DNA from: Actinomycetes bacterium
GTDB lineage: Bacteria > Actinomycetota > Actinomycetes > Streptosporangiales > Streptosporangiaceae
Length of the DNA: 10,620 nucleotides
Assembly (NCBI GenBank): GCA_023425615.1
Contig: JAFACJ010001206.1
Coordinates: forward strand, 1 to 10,620
Direction: 5' to 3'
Part shown: positions 1 to 6,302 of the stretch, piece after piece
How the letters are laid out: every line of letters starts with the position of its first letter
How positions within the stretch are numbered: the first letter of the stretch is position 1
Program-made: the position numbers and the translations under genes
The notes under the pieces: generated by a model
Seen by the model: the letters and a program-made list of their open reading frames with translations, nothing else
What the model was told of the DNA's origin: nothing
Databases searched by the model: none

Positions 1-423
1 CTGGGCGTTCCGGAGGGGCGGGGCGGGCTCGGTGGCGGGCTCGTAGGTGCCGGTGAGCAGGACCGTCTGGCCGGCGGGGGGGTTGCCCCAGGTGCGGACG
101 CCCTGCGACATCGTCTCGTGCAGGTGGGTGCCGTCGATGGTGGTGCAGATCTGGCCGGGGTGGATGACGATCTGGGGCGGGGTGCCGGGGGCGTCGGAGA
201 CCGTGTAGGGGTGGGGGCCGCGGGCCAGTGCCGCTTCTCCGGGGGAGAGGCGGACGGCGGCGCCGGTCTCGGGGGTGATCCAGGCGTGGCCTCGGGTGAT
301 CACCACGACTGTCAGGGGGGCGCGGTCGGTGATCCGCATGGACCATGGCGGGTCCATGACGGAGCGGAGGAGGAAGGCGCCGCGGGCGCGGGGACCGTCC
401 AGGAGGGCGGCGAGTGCGTCCAT
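1..423 (-). CDS. AraC-family transcriptional regulator, cupin-type sensor domain (C-terminus outside window)
   Basis: The minus strand reads open from ATG at 423 to the window edge, 141 codons, with no stop. The protein begins MDALAALLDGPRARGAF and continues with LRSVMDPPWSMRI, a beta-rich stretch with LTVVVITRGHAWITPETG, then LSPGEAALARGPHPYTVSD. This order is the N-terminal cupin-like sensor domain of AraC regulators (Cupin_6 / AraC-binding-like family). The paired AraC helix-turn-helix motifs that would bind DNA normally sit in the C-terminal third and lie outside the window, so the AraC assignment rests on the sensor half. No Shine-Dalgarno sequence precedes the ATG and no upstream in-frame start is seen. 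A -10-like TACCTT ends 7 bases before it, which suggests a leaderless transcript. The gene diverges from a DUF1772 membrane protein, which it may control. The ligand is unknown. Confidence 0.85.
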   Translation of the reverse strand, partial: MDALAALLDGPRARGAFLLRSVMDPPWSMRITDRAPLTVVVITRGHAWITPETGAAVRLSPGEAALARGPHPYTVSDAPGTPPQIVIHPGQICTTIDGTHLHETMSQGVRTWGNPPAGQTVLLTGTYEPATEPAPPLRNAQ

Positions 424-436
424 GGGGTGAAAGGTA
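424..436 (-). promoter_or_regulatory. Candidate leaderless promoter of the AraC-family gene
   Basis: On the minus strand TACCTT (436-431) fits the actinobacterial -10 consensus TANNNT, and exactly 7 bases separate it from the ATG at 423. Transcription would therefore start at or next to the A of the start codon. No convincing -35 element lies 17-18 bases further upstream. The absence of any GGAGG-like site before the ATG supports a leaderless reading. This is inferred from geometry only. Confidence 0.45.
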
Positions 437-510
437 ACAGCGTGGACGGACGCGTATGCGCGCGCGCTTTCCGGCGATGGAGACCGGACGCCCACGGCGA
501 TGGGATGGAC

Positions 511-579
511 GCGTAACGCCGAACCCCAGCGTTACGCCGAACCCTGGCGTCACGCCGGGCAGGCGTTACGCCGAATCCC
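511..579 (+). repeat. Four tandem imperfect 16-18 bp repeats, each with a GCGTNACGC core
   Basis: Copies start at 511, 529, 547 and 563. The best pair is GCGTAACGCCGAACCCCA (511) and GCGTTACGCCGAACCCTG (529). The third copy is the most degenerate (GCGTCACGCCGGGCAG), and the fourth is GCGTTACGCCGAATCCC. The first nine bases of each copy are palindromic apart from the centre, GCGTNACGC. The array fills the space just before the ribosome binding site of the DUF1772 gene, inside the intergenic region shared with the AraC-family gene. It could be a cluster of operators for that regulator, which as a family often binds direct repeats, or simply a small tandem duplication. No function is shown by the sequence alone. 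Confidence 0.8.
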
Positions 580-591
580 GAGGAGAGATCC

Positions 592-1053
592 GTGAACCGT
601 GTCCTGCTGCTCGTCTCGTCCGTGGGGGCCGGGTTGAGCGCCGGCGTCTTCTTCGCCTTCTCCACGTTCGTCATGCGGGCGTTGGGGGATCTCCCCGCGG
701 CGCAGGGGGCAGCCGCGATGCAGTCGATCAACCGTGCGGCGCCGAATCCGTTCTTCATGCTCGCCCTGTTCGGCACGGCCGTGACGGGTGTCGTCGTGGG
801 CGTGAAGGGGCTGCGTGACGGTGATGTGTACGCGGTCGTGGGGGCCTGTCTGTATCTCGTTCCGATCGTCCTGACGGTCGTCTACCACGTCCCCTACAAC
901 AACAGGCTCGACGTGATGGACGCCGCGGCCGCCGGTACCGCTGATTTCTGGCACACGTACGTGTCGCGGTGGACGGTTTTCAACCATCTGAGGTGTCTGG
1001 GGGCGCTGGGCGCGGCGGTGTCGTTCGCGCTGGCGTACCGGAGTGCCAAGTGA
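592..1053 (+). CDS. DUF1772 (anthrone oxygenase-like) small membrane protein
   Basis: This 153-residue protein has four predicted membrane helices, at about residues 4-28, 53-75, 80-104 and 133-151. It carries the DUF1772 hallmarks: YHVPYNNRL around residues 98-106, and a final W-H-T-Y-V-S-R-W-T-V-F-N-H-L-R block at about 120-134 leading into the last helix. The length is typical of the family. The start is GTG at 592, supported by AGGAG at 581-585. Some members are annotated as anthrone oxygenases, but most bacterial ones have no tested function, so no reaction is claimed. The gene is divergent from the AraC-family regulator, an arrangement that suggests local control, and the tandem repeats at 511-579 lie directly upstream. 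It stands alone, with the next gene 78 bases away behind its own operator-like repeat. Confidence 0.85.
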   Translation: MNRVLLLVSSVGAGLSAGVFFAFSTFVMRALGDLPAAQGAAAMQSINRAAPNPFFMLALFGTAVTGVVVGVKGLRDGDVYAVVGACLYLVPIVLTVVYHVPYNNRLDVMDAAAAGTADFWHTYVSRWTVFNHLRCLGALGAAVSFALAYRSAK

Positions 1054-1100
1054 GTGCTCGCGGGGTCTGGAGGAAGCGGGGCCATTGGGGTTGAATAAGA

Positions 1101-1119
1101 AACCGAATCCAATTCGGTT
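1101..1119 (+). promoter_or_regulatory. Inverted repeat, candidate TetR-type operator of the acyl-CoA dehydrogenase operon
   Basis: AACCGAAT-CCA-ATTCGGTT is a perfect inverted repeat with 8-base arms and a 3-base spacer. It sits in an AT-rich island (about 1091-1119) within very GC-rich DNA, and its right end touches the GAGGAG ribosome binding site (1120-1125) of the next gene. A protein bound here could block transcription or access to the start. Fatty-acid and acyl-CoA catabolic genes in actinobacteria are commonly repressed by TetR-family proteins that bind such short palindromes. No TetR gene is in the window, so the regulator is unknown. Confidence 0.6.
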
Positions 1120-1131
1120 GAGGAGCCCGGA

Positions 1132-2322
1132 ATGGCGGATACAGAGACGTACGCCGGTCAGGCCAGAGCCTGGCTAGAGCAAGCATCCCTTCCCGAGAGC
1201 ACCGGAGTGGCGGCCTCCAGGGAGTTCATGGCCCGGCTCTACGACGCGGGGTACTCGGGCATCAGCTGGCCCGCCGAGTACGGGGGGCAGGGGCTGTCCA
1301 CCGCCGAGGAGCGGATCTTCCAGCGTGAGGCCAGGGAGAAGGCGCTGCCGATCGGGGTGTTCGGCATCGGCCTGGGCATGTGCGGGCCCACGCTGCTGTC
1401 GCTGGGCACCGAGGAGCAGAAGAAGCGCTACATCAGGCCGCTGCTGCGCGGCGAGGAGATCTGGTGCCAGCTCTTCTCCGAGCCGGGCGCAGGCTCCGAC
1501 GTCGCCTCCCTCCAGACCAGGGCCGTCTTCGACGGCGACTCCTGGGTGCTGAACGGGCAGAAGGTCTGGACGACCGTCGCCCAGCACGCCGACTACGGCC
1601 TGATCATCGCCCGTACGGACGTGGACGTGCCCAAGCACAAGGGCATCACGATGTTCGTCGTCGACATGCACGCCCCGGGCGTGACGGTGCGGCCGCTGCG
1701 TGACATGACGGGCATCGCGCACTTCAACGAGGTGTTCTTCGACGATGTGCGCATCGCCCCCGACCAGGTCGTCGGCGGGGTGAACAACGGCTGGCACGCG
1801 GCCATCACGACGCTGCTGCACGAGCGCCTGTCGATCGGGATGGGCAGCGCCGCGCCCGACCGCCCCACCTCCTACGACGGCATCTCGGCCAAGGCCAAGG
1901 CCCGCGGTCTCACCGAGGATCCGGCGGTCCGGGAGAGGCTGCTCGACCTCTACATCCAGGAACGCGCCCTGGAGCTGTTCAACGCGCGCCTGGCCCAAGA
2001 GGTCAAGGCGGGGATCAACCCCGGTTCGCGCGGCTCGGTCACCAAGCTGCTGCGGGCCGAGCTGACCCTCGACTGCGCCGAGGGCGCGGGCGAGGGGTTC
2101 GGGGACGGCGTCGTCGCGTACTCGGAGGGCGACGAGCTGGCCCCGTACGCCGAGTCGCTCAAGTGGGCGCCGGGCATGGCCCTGGGCGGCGGCACCAACG
2201 AGATCGTCCGCAACGCGATCGGCGAGCGGGTCCTCGGCCTGCCGCGCGAACCGCAGGTGGACCGCGACGTCCCGTTCCGTGAACTGAAGGTCGGCACGCA
2301 GAAGAAGGAGGCCGGAGCGTGA
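1132..2322 (+). CDS. Acyl-CoA dehydrogenase, FadE-like, subunit carrying the likely catalytic glutamate
   Basis: This 396-residue flavoprotein would oxidise an acyl-CoA to the 2-enoyl-CoA, passing electrons to an electron-transfer flavoprotein in the cytosol. Visible motifs are WPAEYGG (46-52) in the N-terminal helical domain, WCQLFSEPGAGSDVA (111-125) and NGQKVWTT (141-148) in the middle beta domain that holds flavin and thioester, and GGGTNEIVRNAIGERVLGL (352-370) near the C-terminus. The Glu seen in the C-terminal YEGT motif of medium-chain enzymes is Gly here. A Glu at 231 in LHERLSIG occupies the place used by isovaleryl-CoA dehydrogenase-type enzymes and is the likely base. The N-terminus is somewhat shorter than usual. 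An in-frame stop at 1096-1098 and GAGGAG at 1120-1125 support the ATG at 1132. The stop overlaps the start of the next gene, with which it probably forms a hetero-oligomer. The acyl substrate cannot be read from sequence. Confidence 0.92.
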   Translation: MADTETYAGQARAWLEQASLPESTGVAASREFMARLYDAGYSGISWPAEYGGQGLSTAEERIFQREAREKALPIGVFGIGLGMCGPTLLSLGTEEQKKRYIRPLLRGEEIWCQLFSEPGAGSDVASLQTRAVFDGDSWVLNGQKVWTTVAQHADYGLIIARTDVDVPKHKGITMFVVDMHAPGVTVRPLRDMTGIAHFNEVFFDDVRIAPDQVVGGVNNGWHAAITTLLHERLSIGMGSAAPDRPTSYDGISAKAKARGLTEDPAVRERLLDLYIQERALELFNARLAQEVKAGINPGSRGSVTKLLRAELTLDCAEGAGEGFGDGVVAYSEGDELAPYAESLKWAPGMALGGGTNEIVRNAIGERVLGLPREPQVDRDVPFRELKVGTQKKEAGA

Positions 2323-3380
2323 GACTGATCCTCACCGACGAGCAGCGGGAGCTGGCCGGGTCCGTCCGCGCGTTCCTTGCCTCGGCCGCGCCGATCGCCC
2401 GGGTCCGGCAGGTCGCCGAGGGCGAGGAGTCCTACGACCGCAAGACCTGGGAGCGGCTCGCGGGCGAGCTGGGCGTCACCGGGCTGGCGATCCCCGAGGA
2501 GTACGGGGGAGAGGGCGCCGGCCGCGCCGAGGTCGCCGTCGTCCTGGAGGAGCTGGGCGCCGCCCTCACCCCGGTGCCGTACTTCGCCTCCTCGGTGCTG
2601 GCGGCCGAGGCGCTGCTCGCGCTGGACGACGAGGAGGCCAAGCGGGAGTACCTGCCGGGCATCGCGGCGGGCACCACGGTCGCGACGCTCTCCTTCGGCG
2701 AAGGAGTGACGGCCTCGGCCGACCACGCACTGAACGGGCGCGCCGAACGCGTCCTGTACGGGGCGGACGCCGACCTGCTCCTGGTCGTCGCGCGCCTGGA
2801 CGGGCGGCAGGGCGTCTTCGCCGTCCGCGGCGAGGACGTCAGGAGCACCCCGCTGGAGGTCCTTGACCTCACCCGCCCGCAGGCCGCGGTGGAGTTCGAC
2901 GGGACGCCCGCCCGGTTCGTCGGGCCGGCGGACTCCCTGTCCCGCGCCCTGGACGTCGCGGGCGCGGTCCTGGCGGCCGAGCAGCTCGGCGGGATGCGCC
3001 GCTGCCTTGACACGATCGTCGAGTACGCCAAGCTGCGCGTGCAGTTCGGCAGGTTCGTCGGCTCCTTCCAGGGCGTCAAGCACCGTCTCGCCGATCTGCA
3101 CTGCCTGCTGGAGCAGGCCGAGTCGATCGCCCGCCACGCCGCGTGGGCCGCCGACGAGTCGCCCGCCGACCTGCCGGTCGCCGCCGCGCTCGCCCAGGCG
3201 TACGTCGGCCCCGCCCACTTCCGCGTCGCCAAGGAGCACCTGCTGCTGCACGGCGGCATCGGCTTCACGTGGGAGCACGACGCGCACCTCTACTACAAGC
3301 GCGCCAAGAGCACCGAACTGCTGCTCGGCCCGCGCCGCCGGCACCGGGCGCTGCTCGCCGAACAGCTGGGCCTGGTCTGA
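2319..3380 (+). CDS. Acyl-CoA dehydrogenase, partner subunit of a heteromeric FadE-type enzyme
   Basis: This 353-residue protein is shorter than a normal acyl-CoA dehydrogenase. The N-terminal helical domain is recognisable (TDEQRELAGSVRAFL, then IPEEYGGEG at 58-66). The middle domain is degenerate and lacks the FSEPGAGSD-type flavin and substrate motif seen in its neighbour. The C-terminal helical domain keeps RVQFGRFVGSFQ (240-251), which contacts the FAD ADP part in the family, and HGGIGFTWEHDAHLYYKRA (311-329). This build matches the second subunit of mycobacterial alpha2beta2 dehydrogenases such as FadE26/27 and FadE28/29, which act on sterol side chains. Here the substrate is unknown, and no hydratase, thiolase or CoA ligase is adjacent. 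The start is GTG at 2319, overlapping the upstream stop by four bases (GTGA), with AAGGAG at 2305-2310, so translation is coupled. The operon appears to end at the hairpin just downstream. Confidence 0.88.
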   Translation: MRLILTDEQRELAGSVRAFLASAAPIARVRQVAEGEESYDRKTWERLAGELGVTGLAIPEEYGGEGAGRAEVAVVLEELGAALTPVPYFASSVLAAEALLALDDEEAKREYLPGIAAGTTVATLSFGEGVTASADHALNGRAERVLYGADADLLLVVARLDGRQGVFAVRGEDVRSTPLEVLDLTRPQAAVEFDGTPARFVGPADSLSRALDVAGAVLAAEQLGGMRRCLDTIVEYAKLRVQFGRFVGSFQGVKHRLADLHCLLEQAESIARHAAWAADESPADLPVAAALAQAYVGPAHFRVAKEHLLLHGGIGFTWEHDAHLYYKRAKSTELLLGPRRRHRALLAEQLGLV

Positions 3381-3385
3381 GGGGA

Positions 3386-3418
3386 GTCCTCTCCGGTCAG
3401 TTCTTGATCGGAGAGGAC
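3386..3418 (+). terminator. Hairpin terminator after the acyl-CoA dehydrogenase pair
   Basis: GTCCTCTCCG (3386-3395) pairs perfectly with CGGAGAGGAC (3409-3418). The 13 bases between can add five more pairs, two of them G-U, leaving a 3-base loop. It begins 5 bases after the stop codon at 3380. No T-tract follows (the next bases are AAAAACT), which is common for actinobacterial terminators but leaves open that it is instead an operator or an mRNA-stabilising stem. Confidence 0.65.
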
Positions 3419-3513
3419 AAAAACTCACCCTCACTCCGTGGATTTCACGTCTGATATCTCTTGCGCCGGCCATGTAACGATGCGGTGACCTTCGACCCAC
3501 CCCCGGAGGAACC

Positions 3514-4431
3514 ATGCAGCCCGTGCTCCTGGCCTGCGCCGCCCATCTCGTCTACCTCGCGGGTTTCGCGATCTTCAAGGCGACGGGTACCGCGCTCCCC
3601 CCGCTCACCGCACGCCGCCCGTTCCACGCCATGGTGAAGCTGGTGACCAGCGGATCATGGATGATCGGCCTGGCCACGGTGCTGAGCGGCACCGTCGTCG
3701 CGGCGGCTGCGGTGAACACCGCGCCGGTCGCGGTCATGCTCGCCACCTATCTCTTCGGCCTGGTCCCGCTGCTCCTGGTGGGCAGGTACGGCTTCAAGGA
3801 ACGGCTGACGCGCCGCGAGGCGCACACGCTGGGCCTGCTGGTGCTCGCGCTGGTCCTGGTCTCCCTCGCCACCTTCTACGGGTTCGGCGAGCAGGCGGCG
3901 CGCAGCCAGGAGGCACCGGCCCATCCCGCGCCGTGGAAGCTGGCCATCGCCGTCGGTCCCTCGCTGGCACTCCCCATCTGGCTGTTCTGCCTCAGGGACC
4001 GCAAGGTGGAGGGCCGCCACGCGCGGCGCCTGACCGGAGTGGCGTACGGGATCGGCGCGGGCGTGCTGCTGGGCACCGCCGAGGTGATGGGGGTGGCGAT
4101 GATCCCGTATCTGGCGGACGCCCCCCGCGACCTGGCCGCCACGCCCTACCCCGTGCTGTTCGTGCTGTCGGGGGCGCTCGGCCTCGGCCTGCTGCACATC
4201 GGCCTGCAGCAGCGGCGGCTGATCCTGGTCTGCGCGGTGATGAACGTCGTCGGCAAGGTCCAGCTCGTGTGCGCGGCGGCGCTGCTGTTCGACGAGCCCT
4301 GGCCCACCGAGCCCCTGTGGCTCGCGCTGGACCTGGCGGGTGTCTTCCTGGCGCTCTACGCGATCTTGCTGTTCCCCCGCCACGAGAGGACCGCCGCCGT
4401 CCGCGTCCCGGGCATGGCGCCCCGGGCGGCG
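3514..4431 (+). CDS. Nine-helix DMT/EamA-like membrane protein; no in-frame stop at the expected end
   Basis: The start ATG at 3514 follows GGAGGAA (3503-3509). About nine hydrophobic helices can be placed at residues 2-20, 48-65, 73-90, 105-122, 143-160, 172-195, 212-229, 235-257 and 266-287. The layout, with MQPVLLACAAHLVYLAGF at the N-terminus and two halves of helices, resembles drug/metabolite-type transporters, but I recognise no substrate-specific motif. The membrane part ends near residue 290 (LFPRHERTA, about 4383). After that the frame is Arg/Pro/Gly-rich and stays open through the antisense of the antiporter gene to a TGA at 5836-5838, giving a nominal 774 residues. That extension looks like antisense noise. 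The coordinates given here stop at the strong hairpin at 4434, where the gene should end. Moving to the third forward frame near 4385-4430 would give a stop at 4482-4484. A sequencing indel, a true frameshift or a stop-less mRNA are the alternatives. Confidence 0.65.
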
Positions 4432-4433
4432 GT

Positions 4434-4455
4434 GCCCCCGCGCGCCCGCGGGGGC
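4434..4455. terminator. GC-rich hairpin between convergent genes, likely shared terminator
   Basis: GCCCCCGCG (4434-4442) and CGCGGGGGC (4447-4455) form a perfect 9-bp stem with a 4-base loop. It lies 18 bases beyond the stop codon of the leftward antiporter gene (stop at 4474-4476) and just after the last recognisable codons of the rightward membrane protein gene. It can therefore serve both transcripts. There is no T-tract on either side. Confidence 0.6.
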
Positions 4456-4473
4456 CGGCGGGCGCGGGCGGGG

Positions 4474-5757
4474 TCAGCCCTTGACCGGCTCGGAGTCCCC
4501 GTCGTCGACGGGGACCGGTTCCTCCTCCACGGGAGAGGGCGCGGGCTCCGGCGGCTTCCCTGCGGACTTGCGCCGCCGGAAGAACGGCAGCCGCTCCTCG
4601 GGATGGTCGGAGAGCGAGGTGATGAGGGGCTGCAGCAACCGGGCCGCCAGAGGCCCGAACGCCGCGAGGATGAGGACGTAGCCCGCGGCCAGCGGGCCGA
4701 GGTCCGGATGCGCTCCGGCCGCCACCGCCAGACCGGCGATGACGATGTTGAACTCACCGCGCGGTACCAGCGCCAGCCCGGCGCGCGCCCGTCCGGCGCG
4801 CCCGATGCCCGCCTTCCGCGCCGCGTAGTGGCCGGTGGTCAGCTTGGTGACGATGCTGATGAAGGCCAGCAGCAGGGCGAGTCCGGCGACCGGGAGGATC
4901 TTGGCGGGGTCGGTGTTCAGGCCGAAGAAGACGAAGAACACCGCGGCGAACAGGTCGCGCAGCGGCGCCAGCAGCTCCTGCGCCTCGTGGGCGAGCTGCC
5001 CCGAGAGCGCGACGCCGACCAGGAACGCGCCGACGGCCGAGGAGACCTGCAGCTCCTGGGCGATACCGGCGACCAGCAGCGCCAGCCCCAGCACCTTCAG
5101 CAGCAGCACCTCGGAGTTGGGGCTGGAGACGAACATCTCCAGGTACTTGCCGAACTTCAGCGAGATCACCAGGACCACGGTGACCGTGGCCAGCGCGATC
5201 CCGACGCTGGTGGCGCCGGCGGCGAACCCGACGCCGGCCAGGATGGCGGTGAGGACCGGCAGGTAGACGGCCATCGCCAGGTCCTCGAAGACCAGCAGCG
5301 ACAGCACGACCGGCGTCTCGCGGTTACCGACCCAGCCCAGGTCGGTGAGGACCTTGGCGGTGATGCCCGAGGAGGTGGCGTAGGTGACGCCTGCCATGGC
5401 CACCGCGGCGACCGGTCCCCAGCCCAGGACCAGCGCCATGATCGCGCCCGGCGCGGCGTTGAGGACCAGGTCGACGAGGCCCGCTCTGGCGTTGCCCTTG
5501 AGGCTGGTCAGCAGCTCGTCGGCGTTGTACTCCAGGCCCAGGGTGAGCAGCAGGAGGATGACGCCGATCTCCGAGGCGGTGTGGACGAACTCCTCGCTGG
5601 TGCCGAGGGGGAGGATCCCGCCGTGCCCGAAGGCGAGACCGGCGATGAGGTAGAGGGGGATGGGGGAGATTCCGGCGCGGAGGGCGAAGGAGCCGAGGAC
5701 ACCGAGGGCGAGGATGATCCCCCCGAGCTCCAGGAACAGAACGGCTATGTCGTGCAC
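4474..5757 (-). CDS. CPA2-type cation/proton antiporter (KhtU/CpeB-like)
   Basis: This 427-residue membrane protein should exchange K+ or Na+ for protons across the cytoplasmic membrane. The fold is the monovalent cation:proton antiporter-2 type with about 12 helices. Seen in order are VLFLELGGIILALGVLG at the N-terminus, ILLLLTLGLEYNADEL (67-82), TYATSSGI (125-132) and VFEDLAMAVYLPVLTAIL (156-173), whose E158-D159 pair corresponds to the ion-binding acidic region. Next are FFVFFGLNTDP (274-284) and the conserved RGEFNIVIAGLA (333-344). A charged tail follows (RRRKSAGKPPEPAPSPVEEE). No TrkA-N nucleotide domain is fused, so control must come from the separate subunit encoded just upstream. I chose GTG at 5757 because AGGAGA precedes it by 5 bases. 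A longer reading to 5958 would overlap the upstream gene and has no family likeness. The spacing of 8 bases from that gene indicates one operon. Confidence 0.9.
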   Translation of the reverse strand: MHDIAVLFLELGGIILALGVLGSFALRAGISPIPLYLIAGLAFGHGGILPLGTSEEFVHTASEIGVILLLLTLGLEYNADELLTSLKGNARAGLVDLVLNAAPGAIMALVLGWGPVAAVAMAGVTYATSSGITAKVLTDLGWVGNRETPVVLSLLVFEDLAMAVYLPVLTAILAGVGFAAGATSVGIALATVTVVLVISLKFGKYLEMFVSSPNSEVLLLKVLGLALLVAGIAQELQVSSAVGAFLVGVALSGQLAHEAQELLAPLRDLFAAVFFVFFGLNTDPAKILPVAGLALLLAFISIVTKLTTGHYAARKAGIGRAGRARAGLALVPRGEFNIVIAGLAVAAGAHPDLGPLAAGYVLILAAFGPLAARLLQPLITSLSDHPEERLPFFRRRKSAGKPPEPAPSPVEEEPVPVDDGDSEPVKG

Positions 5758-5765
5758 ACGGTCTC

Positions 5766-6242
5766 CTATCCGCCGGTGAGGATCTGGACGGCCGCCTCTG
5801 TGCTCTCGGTGCTCCCCACCAGAACGGCGATGTCGTGATGCCGCAGGACGAAGTCCGGCAGCGGGCTGGCGTGGACCTGGCCGCCGCGGACGACCGCCAC
5901 GATGGACGCCCCGGTGAGGGTGCGGACCTGGGCCGCGCCCATGGCCTTGCCGTGCCACCTGTCCGCGACCGGTACCTGAAGGCTGACCAGGCCCTCGACC
6001 TCGCGGTGCAGGTCGTTGAGCCGCTGGACGATGCGGGGGGCGCCGAGCAGCTCGACGAGCGCGTCCGCCTCCTCGTCGTTGAGCTTGACGATCTCCCCCG
6101 CGCAGTCGGGGTCATGTTTGTCGTAGACGATGAGGTCGCGGCGGCCGTTGCGGTACGTCACCACGCCTATGCGGCGCCCGGCGCGGGTGGTGAACTCGTG
6201 ACGCAGTCCTATCCCTGGCAGCGCCGTCTGTTCTACGTCCAC
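5766..6242 (-). CDS. Cation:proton antiporter regulatory subunit with RCK_C domain (KhtT/CpeA-like)
   Basis: This 158-residue cytosolic protein has two parts. The N-terminal half contains LPGIGLRHEFTTRAGRRIGVV (8-28) and RDLIVYDKHDPD, typical of KhtT-type antiporter subunits. The C-terminal half (about 88-158) is a TrkA_C/RCK_C domain, with GAAQVRTLTGASIVAVVRGG (102-121) and LRHHDIAVLVGS (133-144). Family knowledge: KhtT of Bacillus and CpeA of Streptomyces bind c-di-AMP through this domain and act on the partner antiporter. Binding by this protein is inferred. I prefer GTG at 6242, preceded by GAGAGGG, because VDVEQTALPGIG matches the usual family start. An upstream ATG at 6320 would add 26 residues with no family similarity. 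The gene is first in the operon, and the antiporter follows after 8 bases. Confidence 0.88.
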   Translation of the reverse strand: MDVEQTALPGIGLRHEFTTRAGRRIGVVTYRNGRRDLIVYDKHDPDCAGEIVKLNDEEADALVELLGAPRIVQRLNDLHREVEGLVSLQVPVADRWHGKAMGAAQVRTLTGASIVAVVRGGQVHASPLPDFVLRHHDIAVLVGSTESTEAAVQILTGG

Positions 6243-6280
6243 TGTTCGCCCTCTCTGATCACGGATCTGGTCGCAGAGTA

Positions 6281-6302
6281 AAACTACAAAAGTCGATTTT
6301 GT
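6281..6302 (-). promoter_or_regulatory. AT-rich promoter/operator region of the antiporter operon
   Basis: ACAAAA-GTCGA-TTTTGT (6286-6302) is an inverted repeat with perfect 6-base arms in the only clearly AT-rich island of the surrounding 300 bases. On the minus strand it is followed by TAGTTT (6286-6281), which fits the -10 consensus TANNNT. This would start the transcript about 30 bases before the GTG at 6242. No good -35 is visible. The repeat could bind a regulator between the -10 and -35 positions. Confidence 0.45.

Noticed and set aside
1950..3515. A 521-residue minus-strand open frame opposite the acyl-CoA dehydrogenases
   Set aside because: It is Arg/Gly/Gln-rich, antisense to two clearly conserved enzymes, and has no recognisable motif.
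3514..5838. A 774-residue fusion protein reading from the membrane protein through the antiporter region
   Set aside because: Residues after about 290 are Arg/Gln/Asp/Gly-rich antisense of the well-supported antiporter gene and show no domain. This is a GC-rich open frame, not a credible fusion.
5758..5958. Longer N-terminus for the antiporter (67 extra codons)
   Set aside because: It would overlap the regulatory subunit gene, lacks membrane helices and has no family likeness. The GTG at 5757 has a good AGGAGA site.
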